Source of the DNA: Citrobacter freundii
Lineage (GTDB): Bacteria; Pseudomonadota; Gammaproteobacteria; Enterobacterales; Enterobacteriaceae
DNA length: 64,000 bases
Assembly (NCBI RefSeq): GCF_011077955.1
Contig: NZ_JAALBX010000007.1
Span: 124,001 to 188,000 of the forward strand
Direction of reading: 5' to 3'
Position 1 is the first letter of the stretch, and the number at the start of each line of letters is the position of its first letter. The translations under genes were made by a program, and so were the position numbers. Under the pieces are notes generated by a model. It was not told where the DNA came from and searched no databases. It saw only the letters and a program-made list of their open reading frames with translations. Positions 1 to 7,972 of the stretch are shown here, in pieces.

Positions 1-417
1 GTGCATCCAGGTGACGACCGACGCATGGATATAGATGTTGCTCATGCAGAACACATCCACCAGCCCAATTAAGCCTGCCAGCAATACCAGCAACGTCATC
101 ACCCGTTTGGTGATAAGCGCAATCAGCGTGGTGAGCCCAAGCACCGCGAGATACAGCCCGGCAAAGACAATTTCACGGCTAAGCCAGGAGCTTGCGATAT
201 GACGCAGCGAATTAAAGGCATTGAGCGGATAACCCAGATGCGTCACCGAAGCGATAAGCCCAATGCCGCCCATAATGCAGCTGACCACCAGCGCGACACG
301 CAGCGATGGCGCGGATGTCCGCAAGGTATACGCACTGAGCGCGGTAAACAGCGTTAAGCCCACGGAGGCCTGTACCAGTAAGGTAAAAATCAATAATGGC
401 CATTCATGCATAATCAT
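1..417 (-). CDS. dmsC: DMSO reductase family membrane anchor subunit DmsC, 3'-truncated by window edge
   Basis: This is the polytopic membrane subunit that anchors the DmsAB dimer and takes electrons from menaquinol. I translated it by hand from position 417. It starts MIMHEWPLLIFTLLVQASVG and continues open for about 139 codons to the edge. The family is usually about 285 residues, so the C-terminal half lies outside. Hydrophobic helices are evident, for example LIFTLLVQASVGLTLFTAL and VVSCIMGGIGLIASV, and an HLGYPLNAFNSLRHIASSWLSRE-type stretch is typical of DmsC. Its ATG overlaps the dmsB stop (ATGA at 414-417), so the two are translationally coupled. Confidence 0.88.
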   Translation of the reverse strand, partial: MIMHEWPLLIFTLLVQASVGLTLFTALSAYTLRTSAPSLRVALVVSCIMGGIGLIASVTHLGYPLNAFNSLRHIASSWLSREIVFAGLYLAVLGLTTLIALITKRVMTLLVLLAGLIGLVDVFCMSNIYIHASVVTWMH

Positions 418-1034
418 TTCCTTCCCTTTTCAGCGCCCTGATGCGGCTTCACCACCAGGTTCGGTTTGGTGATAGCGGAATCTGGTAATCCCTGGACATC
501 ACAAAGCGAGCCATATTGCTTGCGCAGTTCTTCTATCGGGCCAAATTTAATCGCCCCCAGCGGACAGGTGGCGACGCAAATGGGGTCTTCGCCTTTCGCC
601 TGCAAATCAACACAGAAGTCGCACTTCGACATTTGCCCGGCTTCTTTATTAAACTGCGGCGCGCCGTAAGGACAGGACCAGGCACAGTAGCCGCAACCGA
701 TGCATTTGTTGGTATCAACCCGCACAATGCCGTCGCCAGGGCGCTTATGCATAGCCGTGGTGGGGCAATTTTTCGTGCAGATTGGATCCGCGCAGTGATT
801 GCAGGAAATCGACAAGGTGTAGGCGTAGACATTGTTCTCAAGCCCGCCGGTGCCCGTTGGCGTAAACCCGCCGCCGTTGACTTCATACACCCGGCGAAAA
901 CGACGCCCCGGCTCCAGATTGTTTTTATCCTTACAGGCGACCTGGCAGGCCTTGCAGCCTGAGCAGCGTGAAGAATCAATATAAAAACCCAGCTGCTTAT
1001 CGCTTACCGGGGGAAACTCCGTGTAGTGGCTCAT
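414..1034 (-). CDS. dmsB: DMSO reductase iron-sulfur subunit DmsB
   Basis: A 206-residue electron-transfer subunit carrying four [4Fe-4S] clusters between the membrane anchor and the molybdenum subunit. Four cysteine groups are visible: CSGCKAC with C34 near the N-terminus, CNHCADPICTKNC, CIGCGYCAWSC, and CDFCVDL pairing with CVATC. This is the ferredoxin-like arrangement of DmsB, YnfG and NrfC relatives. The length matches E. coli DmsB (about 205). Its ATG overlaps the dmsA stop (1031-1034) and its stop overlaps dmsC. It has no export signal, as expected for a subunit that rides out with the TAT-exported partner. Confidence 0.95.
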   Translation of the reverse strand: MSHYTEFPPVSDKQLGFYIDSSRCSGCKACQVACKDKNNLEPGRRFRRVYEVNGGGFTPTGTGGLENNVYAYTLSISCNHCADPICTKNCPTTAMHKRPGDGIVRVDTNKCIGCGYCAWSCPYGAPQFNKEAGQMSKCDFCVDLQAKGEDPICVATCPLGAIKFGPIEELRKQYGSLCDVQGLPDSAITKPNLVVKPHQGAEKGRK

Positions 1035-3412
1035 GCTTTCTCAACCTCAACCAGCATTGTTTGATGCGAATTCCCTTTTGCCAGAGGGGTGATTCGTGTT
1101 GAACTCAGTACGTTGGCGCAACCGCCGTGATCTACGCCCGACGCGTCGGGTTGCCACCAGGCGCCCGCCTGCATCGCCACCACGCCGGGAATAATGCGCG
1201 GCGTCACTTCCGCAGGCACCATGCTGATACCGCGATCGTTATGGATGCGCACGCTATCACCCTGTTTGATGCCACGTAGCCCGGCGTCCTGCGGGTTAAT
1301 CCACAGTTTTTGCGTCTGGGCTTCCTGCAACCACGGATTGGCATATTGCGTAGAGTTGGCGCGGTTTTTCCCTTTCCAGGTGATGAGTTGCAGCGGGTAT
1401 TTTTGGGTTAACGGATCTGCCGGCCCTTCATGGGCGGGCACATAGTGCGACAGCGCCGGGATTTCCGGGTGATGCATGTCGTACAGGCGCTTTGAGAAAA
1501 TTTCGATTTTGCCGGACGGGGTCGGGAACGGGTGGTTCTGCGGGTCGCGGATGTTATCGGCAAACGCCACATACGGCTCGCTTTTGAAGAGATGACGACG
1601 CTGTACACGCAGTTGCTCGAAATCAGGGAAGTTTTCTTCCGGCATCGCGGCGCGCGTGGTTTGCACAATATGTTCGATCCACTGCTTCTCGTCGCGTCCT
1701 TCACTGAAGGCGTGTTCCAGGTTAAGTTTCGCCGCGACCTCACGCAGCCATTCGTAGTCGGAACGCCGCTCGAACTCAGGCTCGATCAGTTTTTCAGACA
1801 GGATCACATAGTTGCCGGTGCCCCAGGTTTCGCCAATGTTCCAGCGCTCCATAAAGCTGGTTTCCGGCAGTAACACATCGGCGTATTTCGCGCTCGGCGT
1901 GAGGTACAAATCGCTGGCGACGATAAATTCGATCTTCGATTCATCCGCCAGGAGCTTCGCCGCCTGGTTAATGTCCGGGTTCTGGTTCGCCAGATAGTTA
2001 CCCGCCAGCGAAAACAGAATGCGGATATTGCTGTCGAGCTTATCGACCCCTTTAAGCCCCTGCTCCGGCGTCACTTTGCTGGCATCATCCGCCGCCTGAA
2101 TCCAGTTCATCACGGAAATTTTCGCCGTGACAGGATTGGCGACGCTTTCCGGCTCGCTCATAAATTTACGGTTGCCGATACCGCCGTAACCGGCAGCCCA
2201 GCCCCCTTTCACGCCGACATTGCCGGTGAGCGTCGCAAGAAGCGTCGAGCCGCGCGCGGTCCGCTCGCCGCAAATATGGCGCTGCGGCCCCCACCCCTGA
2301 ATTAGCGCGGCAGGTTTAGTGGTGGCGTATTCCCGGGCCAGTTGGCGAATGGTGCTGGCGGGCACTTTAGTGATGGGCTCCGCCCACTCCGGTGTTTTGC
2401 GCACGCCATCTTTCGCACCCGTCAGGTACGCCACCAGCGATTCATTCGCCGGTACGCCTTCCGGCATGCTCGCCTCGTCAAAACCCAGGGTAAAGCGGGC
2501 GAGAAAGTCTTTATCGTGCAGGTTTTCAGTGACGATGACATACATCATCGCATCCATCAGCGCGTTGTCGGTGGTCGGTAACAGCGGTATCCACTGATCG
2601 GCAAGCGAAGCGACGGTGTCGGAATAGCGCGGATCGATAACGATAAAGCGCGTTCCGTTGCGTTTCATCTGCTGGAAGTAGTGATTGCTGTGCCCAAAAA
2701 TGGTTTCGTTGGTGTTGTGGCCCCACAAAATCACCAGCGGCGTATCCACCAGGGTATCCAGCGAGCTGCCGGTAGCCGGCGTGCCATAGGTGTACGGCGT
2801 GGCGGCCGCGGTGTTGCCCATACTCACCGAGTGATAGGACTCAAGATAACCGCCGGTCAGATTCAGCAGGCGGCGCACCATTTTGTCACCGGAGAACGTG
2901 CCGCCGCTGACGGCGGTGCCCACGTGTACGTAGCGCGAGGCCGGGCCATATTTATTGGTGATCCGCGTCAGGTTGTCGGCAATCAGCGTGGTGGCTTCAT
3001 CCCAGGTGATGCGCTCGAACTTACCCTCGCCGCGCTTACCGACACGCTTCAAGGGGTATTTCAGGCGATCCGGATGATAGACAAATTTGCGATAGCCGCG
3101 CCCGCGAATACAAGCGCGCATGATCGGCATGGCCTCGTCAAGCTCCGCATCCGGACGTGTGGTTATCTGCGTCACAATCCCCTGGTTGACGTGGGCGCGA
3201 ATGTCGCATTTCCCTCCGCAGTCAAAAGTACTGCACGTTGGAACAACGCGCCCGGTATCGTGCGGGGCGCCCGCGACCGGGGCGAGTGATTCGCTTGCCG
3301 CGCTAACGAATTGGGGAACCACCAGAGGGACAGCAGCCAGTGCCGCACTGGCCTGTATAAAGCGGCGACGACTGACGGCTGTTATTCCGTTTTCGTCTTC
3401 CTTGATTGACAT
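1031..3412 (-). CDS. dmsA: DmsA-type molybdopterin oxidoreductase catalytic subunit, TAT-exported
   Basis: A 793-residue bis-MGD molybdoenzyme of the DMSO reductase family, reducing DMSO or a related S- or N-oxide in anaerobic respiration. The N-terminus has a twin-arginine signal (SRRRFIQ, residues 14-20) followed by an alanine-rich hydrophobic stretch ending near VSA-AS (about residue 39). C60, C65, C69 and C101 form an N-terminal [4Fe-4S] pattern. The motif GGYLESYHSVS fits the region of the molybdenum-ligating serine. The signal peptide and sequence differ from E. coli DmsA, YnfE and YnfF as I recall them, so this may be a distinct paralogue and the true substrate is open. Heads dmsABC. 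No dmsD chaperone gene lies upstream in the window. Confidence 0.9.
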   Translation of the reverse strand: MSIKEDENGITAVSRRRFIQASAALAAVPLVVPQFVSAASESLAPVAGAPHDTGRVVPTCSTFDCGGKCDIRAHVNQGIVTQITTRPDAELDEAMPIMRACIRGRGYRKFVYHPDRLKYPLKRVGKRGEGKFERITWDEATTLIADNLTRITNKYGPASRYVHVGTAVSGGTFSGDKMVRRLLNLTGGYLESYHSVSMGNTAAATPYTYGTPATGSSLDTLVDTPLVILWGHNTNETIFGHSNHYFQQMKRNGTRFIVIDPRYSDTVASLADQWIPLLPTTDNALMDAMMYVIVTENLHDKDFLARFTLGFDEASMPEGVPANESLVAYLTGAKDGVRKTPEWAEPITKVPASTIRQLAREYATTKPAALIQGWGPQRHICGERTARGSTLLATLTGNVGVKGGWAAGYGGIGNRKFMSEPESVANPVTAKISVMNWIQAADDASKVTPEQGLKGVDKLDSNIRILFSLAGNYLANQNPDINQAAKLLADESKIEFIVASDLYLTPSAKYADVLLPETSFMERWNIGETWGTGNYVILSEKLIEPEFERRSDYEWLREVAAKLNLEHAFSEGRDEKQWIEHIVQTTRAAMPEENFPDFEQLRVQRRHLFKSEPYVAFADNIRDPQNHPFPTPSGKIEIFSKRLYDMHHPEIPALSHYVPAHEGPADPLTQKYPLQLITWKGKNRANSTQYANPWLQEAQTQKLWINPQDAGLRGIKQGDSVRIHNDRGISMVPAEVTPRIIPGVVAMQAGAWWQPDASGVDHGGCANVLSSTRITPLAKGNSHQTMLVEVEKA

Positions 3413-3662
3413 GACATCACTCTCTTCATTTTCACAGGTGAAAGAAAGCGCGTATTTTTAGAAAAGTACCGGCGGGCAAAGTTGACGTAACGCAGTAAAT
3501 AGCGGATTAAGGGAAATTAAGGGGTATAAATTAGAAAATAATAATAACTTTCAGACGTTAATTTAGGATTTTATCCCGAAATCAATTTAAATATTCTGTA
3601 ATTCGTGTTTATCAAAATTTAATCGCTATTACGCGCAACGGCTTTTGCCCCGGCAATTAACG
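3413..3662. other. Intergenic region upstream of dmsA, promoter area
   Basis: AT-rich 250 bp. A GAAGAGAGTG-like ribosome-binding stretch precedes the dmsA start. On the minus strand there are isolated FNR half-sites (TTGAT) and one NarL-like heptamer (TACCCCT), but no complete FNR palindrome that I would call. A GC-rich inverted repeat (GCCCCGG...CCGGGGC, about 3647-3671) straddles the end of the GntR gene. It lacks a clean T-run in either direction. Confidence 0.4.
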
Positions 3663-4415
3663 TTACCGGGGCTCGATTTTACAATTCCAGTGCGTGTCGG
3701 CAGCGTTCTGACTGGCGGCAATCTGCAACGACAGGCGGGCCTCTTTTACATGGGTGATGCTGTATTCCAGCACCACATCATCAGGATTGCGGGCAATACG
3801 CTCAATTCTGAACAGCGCCTCGCCGGGCGAAATATGTAACAGACGCGCAAGCTTTGCATCGCTCACCACCGGGATAAAACGCTCCTGCGCCTGCGTCGGC
3901 GAATAGCCAAAAGTTTCACGCAGTTGAGAATAGAGCGTGGTTTCATCATCAATATGGCTGAGATCGTTATAAAAACGGCCATTAAGCCAGCTTAAGGAAT
4001 GCCCGACTGTATTTCCGCCCTGCTGCATCCGCCGCTCAAGACGGATGAGCTGACTGCCGACTTCCAGCCCCATGTGCGCCGCCACATCGTGATCCGCCAT
4101 GGTGGGCAAAAGAGAAATCACCTCAGTCTCCACGGGCTGTGGCGAGCTAAACGCCACCAGCACATCCGGTAAATCGGTGTAGTGTTTTAGCAACACATCA
4201 CGGTTGATGAACGTGCCTTTCCCCTGCTCACGATAGACCATCCCGCCGCTTACCAGCGAATCGATGGCCTGTTTGACCGTGCCGCGCGCCACATTGAATT
4301 CATCGGCGAGGATAAGCTCGCCGGGTAATCTGTCGGTATACGTGCATGACAGAATACGCTGCAAAATTTCATGCTTAATTTTCAGGTAAAGCGGGAGTCC
4401 ATCAGACTCAAACAT
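3663..4415 (-). CDS. GntR/HutC-family transcriptional regulator (wHTH + UTRA)
   Basis: A 250-residue regulator. The N-terminal winged helix (about residues 8-75) contains PGELILADEFNVARGTVKQAIDSL, the GntR recognition region. The C-terminal UTRA ligand-binding domain (about 90-240) includes RLERRMQQGGNTVGHSLSWLNG and EALFRIERIARNPDDVVLEYS. UTRA proteins usually sense a phosphorylated sugar or other pathway metabolite. It is the last gene of the minus-strand operon that starts at 8944 and sits 13 bp after the SIS gene, so it is probably the pathway's own repressor. The exact inducer cannot be read from sequence. Confidence 0.9.
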   Translation of the reverse strand: MFESDGLPLYLKIKHEILQRILSCTYTDRLPGELILADEFNVARGTVKQAIDSLVSGGMVYREQGKGTFINRDVLLKHYTDLPDVLVAFSSPQPVETEVISLLPTMADHDVAAHMGLEVGSQLIRLERRMQQGGNTVGHSLSWLNGRFYNDLSHIDDETTLYSQLRETFGYSPTQAQERFIPVVSDAKLARLLHISPGEALFRIERIARNPDDVVLEYSITHVKEARLSLQIAASQNAADTHWNCKIEPR

Positions 4416-4428
4416 ACGATTGCTCCAC

Positions 4429-5169
4429 TCAGAGGTAGAAAATTCGGCTCCGGTAAGCGTTCATTATATCCCGATTTATTTGCTGATTGCCGTCTATGTT
4501 TGCGCTGGCGAGGATGGGCGGCGTTTCGCCCTGCTCCTGCATCAGCTCGCACAGACGCAGTACCAGGCTGTTGGCGATGGTAGCCCCCATAATGGTCGAC
4601 AGCGGCGCGGCTTTTTGCTCAAGACCCGGCAAACTGACGGCGGCATCGCCGTAATCGCACTGGTTATCAATGGTGATATCCGCCACCTCGGCGAGCAACT
4701 TACCGCTGGAGTGACGAGACGTGACGCGCTGCGCCGTTGCCATACTGGTAATAGCGATAACCGTCGCTCCGCGCGCTTTCGCCGCCAGCGCCACATCAAG
4801 CGTGATGGCGTTGCGCCCGGACACCGAATGAATAATTAGCGTGTCCCCCGCCTCCAGCGGGGAACTGTCCACCAATACACTGCCCAGACCTTCAACATTT
4901 TCCACCGCGCTGGTGAGCGTCAGCGGACGCACGTTGAGCATCAGCGCGGGTGAAAACAGCGGGTTGACGATGGCAAGCCCTCCGGCACGGTAGCTCATCT
5001 CTTCGGCGAGGATGCCGGCATGGCTTGCCCCAAACACAAACAAATTACGACCGCTCATGACCGACCCCAACATGGCGCTGGCAGCCTGGTCGAGTACCGA
5101 CTGCGCCGCCGCCAGTTGGCCGAGCTTTTGCTGGATCTGCGTGAAATAGGCCTTAATGGCTTGGCTCAT
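4429..5169 (-). CDS. SIS-domain sugar isomerase-like protein
   Basis: A 246-residue phosphosugar-binding protein of the UPF0309-like 'sugar isomerase domain' group. The SIS core shows NLFVFGASHAGILAEEMSYRAGG (nucleotide-fold start binding the phosphosugar), GDTLIIHSVSGRNAITLDVA (the conserved S-x-SGRN loop) and an ATVIAITS strand. The family isomerises or binds phosphorylated aldoses, ketoses or amino sugars. Its place in a PTS operon (11 bp after IIC, 13 bp before GntR) implies a cytoplasmic phosphosugar substrate made by the transporter. The family name fixes the fold, not the reaction. Confidence 0.82.
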   Translation of the reverse strand: MSQAIKAYFTQIQQKLGQLAAAQSVLDQAASAMLGSVMSGRNLFVFGASHAGILAEEMSYRAGGLAIVNPLFSPALMLNVRPLTLTSAVENVEGLGSVLVDSSPLEAGDTLIIHSVSGRNAITLDVALAAKARGATVIAITSMATAQRVTSRHSSGKLLAEVADITIDNQCDYGDAAVSLPGLEQKAAPLSTIMGATIANSLVLRLCELMQEQGETPPILASANIDGNQQINRDIMNAYRSRIFYL

Positions 5170-5180
5170 TATGAGTCCCC

Positions 5181-6491
5181 TTAAAAGGTCAGCAGATGGG
5201 TTAAGGCGCTAATCAACGGCGCCAGCATAAACATGTCGCTGTCCCCGGCCCACAGTGCGGTATCCGGCACCGTATCGCTGATAAAGTAACTGACGCAGAA
5301 ATATTGCCCCCACGCCACCACGGTCGAGGTGATAAAGCCCGCCAGCAGCGCGCCTTTATAACCGCCGGTCACATTGCCAAATACGCCCGCAGTACCCGCA
5401 TGGAAGAAAATGACGATCATGCTGGGAATAAAGACGTAACCCGTGTAATGGCCAATAAGCGTAAGCCACAACAGCGAACCGACAAATGCGCCGACAAACC
5501 CTAACACCACCGCATTAGGCGCGAAGTTAAACAGGATCGGGCAGTCCAGCGCCGGACGCGCCCCGGGCACCAGTCGTGAGCCGATACCGTTAAACGCCGG
5601 GACCATCTCGCCGATAAACATCCGCACGCCGAGTAGCACCACAGCAATCCCGCCGGTAAACATCAGCGATTGTTTTAGCGCGTAGATGTAAAAGCTCAGA
5701 TCGCCGGACTGGGCCAGGATTTCGGCGGCTTTCGGAGTGCCTTTGATTTGCAGAATAAAGGTGCCGATAAAGAACAACAGCGTCATGGTCAGCGCCGTGA
5801 CAACGTTGGAGTCCCGCAGGAAACCGAGCTTTTTCGGAACCTGTATCTCTTCCGAGCTGATGCTGTTATGAGAAAACAGTTTGCCGAAAATAGCGCCGAG
5901 TAACGCAACCGACGCGGAGGTGTGCCCGAGGGCGATATTGTCGTTGCCGGTGATTTTGCGCACCCACGGCTGCACCAGCGCCGGTTGCAGCGTCCAGTAC
6001 AGGCCCATGATCACGGTGAGCATCAGCGTCAGTTGCCAGCCGGAAATCGCCGGATTGCTGTTGACCATCACGCCTGCAAAAATCATGGTGGTCCAGAACA
6101 TCATATGGCCGGTGAGGTAGATGTATTTAAAGCGCGTGAGGCGCGCCAGCAGTAGGTTAAACGCAAAACCGCCTGCGATGGCGATGGTCACGCTACTGCC
6201 GTAGCGTTCGCTGAATTTCACCTGGCCGATAATATTGGTCAGGTTCATCGAGCTTAAACCAAAGACTTCGGTCCAGATGGGCTGGAAGATAAGCAGCGCG
6301 GACACAATAATGCCGGCACCAGCGCCGATGATTAAAAAGCCTAAAATCCCCTTCAGAGTGCCGGAGACAATATCCGCCAGCGGTTTGTTTTGCAGCACCA
6401 GGCCCAGCAGAACAATCAGGCCGATTAATATGGACGCCTCACCAAAGATATTGATGGTTATCCAGCGCAATACGCCGATAAATTCGCTCAT
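5181..6491 (-). CDS. PTS IIC component, ascorbate (UlaA/SgaT) family
   Basis: A 436-residue integral membrane permease with about ten or more hydrophobic segments, beginning IGLIVLLGLVLQNKPLADIVSG. The pattern NKPLADIVSGTLKGILGFLIIGAGAGIIV and the length fit the UlaA/SgaT IIC family (E. coli UlaA about 465). It translocates and, with IIA and IIB, phosphorylates its sugar. UlaA relatives transport L-ascorbate, but many paralogues in this family have other or unknown substrates. The neighbours here are not the ula degradation genes (ulaD, ulaE, ulaF, ulaG), so ascorbate is not a safe assumption. It begins 4 bp after the IIB stop. Confidence 0.88.
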   Translation of the reverse strand: MSEFIGVLRWITINIFGEASILIGLIVLLGLVLQNKPLADIVSGTLKGILGFLIIGAGAGIIVSALLIFQPIWTEVFGLSSMNLTNIIGQVKFSERYGSSVTIAIAGGFAFNLLLARLTRFKYIYLTGHMMFWTTMIFAGVMVNSNPAISGWQLTLMLTVIMGLYWTLQPALVQPWVRKITGNDNIALGHTSASVALLGAIFGKLFSHNSISSEEIQVPKKLGFLRDSNVVTALTMTLLFFIGTFILQIKGTPKAAEILAQSGDLSFYIYALKQSLMFTGGIAVVLLGVRMFIGEMVPAFNGIGSRLVPGARPALDCPILFNFAPNAVVLGFVGAFVGSLLWLTLIGHYTGYVFIPSMIVIFFHAGTAGVFGNVTGGYKGALLAGFITSTVVAWGQYFCVSYFISDTVPDTALWAGDSDMFMLAPLISALTHLLTF

Positions 6492-6495
6492 TTCC

Positions 6496-6774
6496 TTACC
6501 CCTGAGTTATCACACCGGCGTTAATCAACGCCTGGGTAATTTCGTTGGCGTCGATGTAGTTATTGACCACCACCACCGGGCAAGTGAGATGCTGTAAATT
6601 GTCCACCAGTTCGGCATTAGTAATAACCAGATCGGCATTCGACGACGCGGCGGCGGAGACATCCATATGCTCGACGTTTGCTTCCACGCCGTGCTTTTTG
6701 AGCACCGTTTCCACATTCATTCGCAAAATCAAACTCGACCCCATTCCCAGACCGCATACCGTTAATATTTTCAT
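6496..6774 (-). CDS. PTS IIB component, ascorbate/lactose-like (UlaB family)
   Basis: A 92-residue cytoplasmic phosphocarrier. The N-terminal MKILTVCGLGMGSSLILRM carries the phosphorylatable Cys7 in the P-loop-like CGLGMGSS motif typical of SgaB/UlaB proteins. The rest is the usual Rossmann-like fold (VEHMDVSAAASSNADLVITN). It passes phosphate from the IIA encoded just upstream (28 bp gap) to the sugar bound by IIC, encoded 4 bp downstream. Confidence 0.93.
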   Translation of the reverse strand: MKILTVCGLGMGSSLILRMNVETVLKKHGVEANVEHMDVSAAASSNADLVITNAELVDNLQHLTCPVVVVNNYIDANEITQALINAGVITQG

Positions 6775-6802
6775 TGTTATTTCTCCAGAGGGACGTTGTG
6801 GT

Positions 6803-7237
6803 TTATTCCTGACTGCTTATCAGTCGGTAAATCTGCTGTGCATCAGGGGAATGCATTAAGGTGTGCAAATTGTCGTCATCACCTAACAGGGTGACGATTT
6901 TCTGAATCAATAAAACATGCTGATCGCTACTGGTCGCCGACAGGCCCAACACCAGTTGCACCGGATCGTTTTCCGCATGCCCGAACTCCACCGGCTCTTT
7001 GAGCCGCACCAGGCTGATTTGCGGCGCAACCGCGCCGTCTTCAGGCCTGGCATGGGGCATGGCAAGGCCCGGCGCAATGACGAAATAGGGGCCGAATTGG
7101 TGAAAGCTTTCGATCATTGCCTCAATGTAGCGCTCGCTACAGGCGCCCGAGGCGCAAAGCGCTTGCCCGGCCTGGCGTATAGCGTCGTCGGCGGATGTCG
7201 CCGGGTAGTCAATAAAGATGGCGTTCGGGCTAATCAT
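6803..7237 (-). CDS. PTS IIA component (UlaC/mannitol-fructose IIA fold)
   Basis: A 144-residue IIA domain. The phosphorylation site is His62 in GLAMPHARPEDGA, the signature of the fructose-mannitol/UlaC IIA superfamily. The rest (QISLVRLKEPVEFGHAENDPVQLVLGLSA) fits the family closely. It accepts phosphate from HPr and donates to Cys7 of the IIB. Its ATG overlaps the stop of the creatininase-like gene (7234-7237), indicating translational coupling and tying that enzyme to the transporter. Confidence 0.93.
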   Translation of the reverse strand: MISPNAIFIDYPATSADDAIRQAGQALCASGACSERYIEAMIESFHQFGPYFVIAPGLAMPHARPEDGAVAPQISLVRLKEPVEFGHAENDPVQLVLGLSATSSDQHVLLIQKIVTLLGDDDNLHTLMHSPDAQQIYRLISSQE

Positions 7238-7965
7238 GGTGCCTCCCTGATGATGCGGCGAATGGAATCAAGCGTGGTCGTCAGCGCCTTCGTAACAAAC
7301 GCCTCCCCCTTCTCCGCGCTGGCAAGTCGGGGATCGCCTAATACCGAGTAGTCGGAAAAGGCGGTCCACGGAACCGGGCGATAGCGAAAATCGTCCGGGA
7401 AGGCCGGGTAATGTTCGCGGGCCTTTGACATATCCACCTTGTCCGGCGCCAGAGCCAGCATTAACGAGGTTTCGATTTCATCGGCGTGCATATACCCCGG
7501 ATACGCCACCGCCGACTGGCGCAACGCCGCCACACAACTGTCCATGCCCGCCCAGCTGTAGCTCAACAAGGTGATACCCTCTTCACGAAGCTGGCGCGCC
7601 GCCGCTTTGATGGCGTCAAAATTGCCGTAATGCGCGTTGATAACCGCGGTAGTCGTGATGCCATAGGCCGCCATATTACGCGCCAGGCTTGCCAGCAATT
7701 CCACCAGCAACCCGTTGCCGATATCGATAGCACCGGCATGGCCGCGCAGCGACCAGACCTGGCTGTAGGCTACCACCGGCAAGGTGATAGCGTCCTCCCC
7801 AAGCGCCGCGTTAAGCCGTTCGCAAAAGCGTTCCGCCAGAAGATTATCGGTATCCAGCGGCAAGTGATCGCCGTGCGGTTCGACGGCCCCTAAGGGCAGC
7901 AGCGCAATCCTGGCCCGGGGAAGCGCCGCTTTTGCTTGCTGTTCGTTAAGATCATGCAGTTTCAT
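7234..7965 (-). CDS. Creatininase-family amidohydrolase
   Basis: A 243-residue metal-dependent amidohydrolase of the creatininase/MftE/FAPy-deformylase superfamily. Likely metal ligands are visible in LLPLGAVEPHGDHLPLDTD (E, H, D), in NAHYGNFDAI (H) and in HADEIETSLML (E). The reading frame is open further upstream to 8064, but that stretch lies inside the preceding gene. The ATG at 7965, encoding MKLHDLNEQQ, leaves a 7-bp gap and gives family length. Members open cyclic amides or remove formyl or amide groups. In this operon the substrate may be an amidated or lactam-like sugar derivative, which is inference. Confidence 0.82.
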   Translation of the reverse strand: MKLHDLNEQQAKAALPRARIALLPLGAVEPHGDHLPLDTDNLLAERFCERLNAALGEDAITLPVVAYSQVWSLRGHAGAIDIGNGLLVELLASLARNMAAYGITTTAVINAHYGNFDAIKAAARQLREEGITLLSYSWAGMDSCVAALRQSAVAYPGYMHADEIETSLMLALAPDKVDMSKAREHYPAFPDDFRYRPVPWTAFSDYSVLGDPRLASAEKGEAFVTKALTTTLDSIRRIIREAP

Positions 7966-7972
7966 AGGCGTC

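Noticed and set aside
516-962. Long antisense frames opposite dmsB, and many others opposite dmsA, dcp, uxaC and ansP
   Set aside because: These are shadow frames created by GC-rich codon bias of the true genes on the other strand.
3521-3640. FNR site upstream of dmsA
   Set aside because: Only isolated TTGAT half-sites were found; no complete palindrome could be supported, although FNR control would be expected for such an operon.
5881-6597. Frames opposite the PTS IIC gene
   Set aside because: Antisense shadows of the transmembrane-coding strand; no start signals or conserved features.
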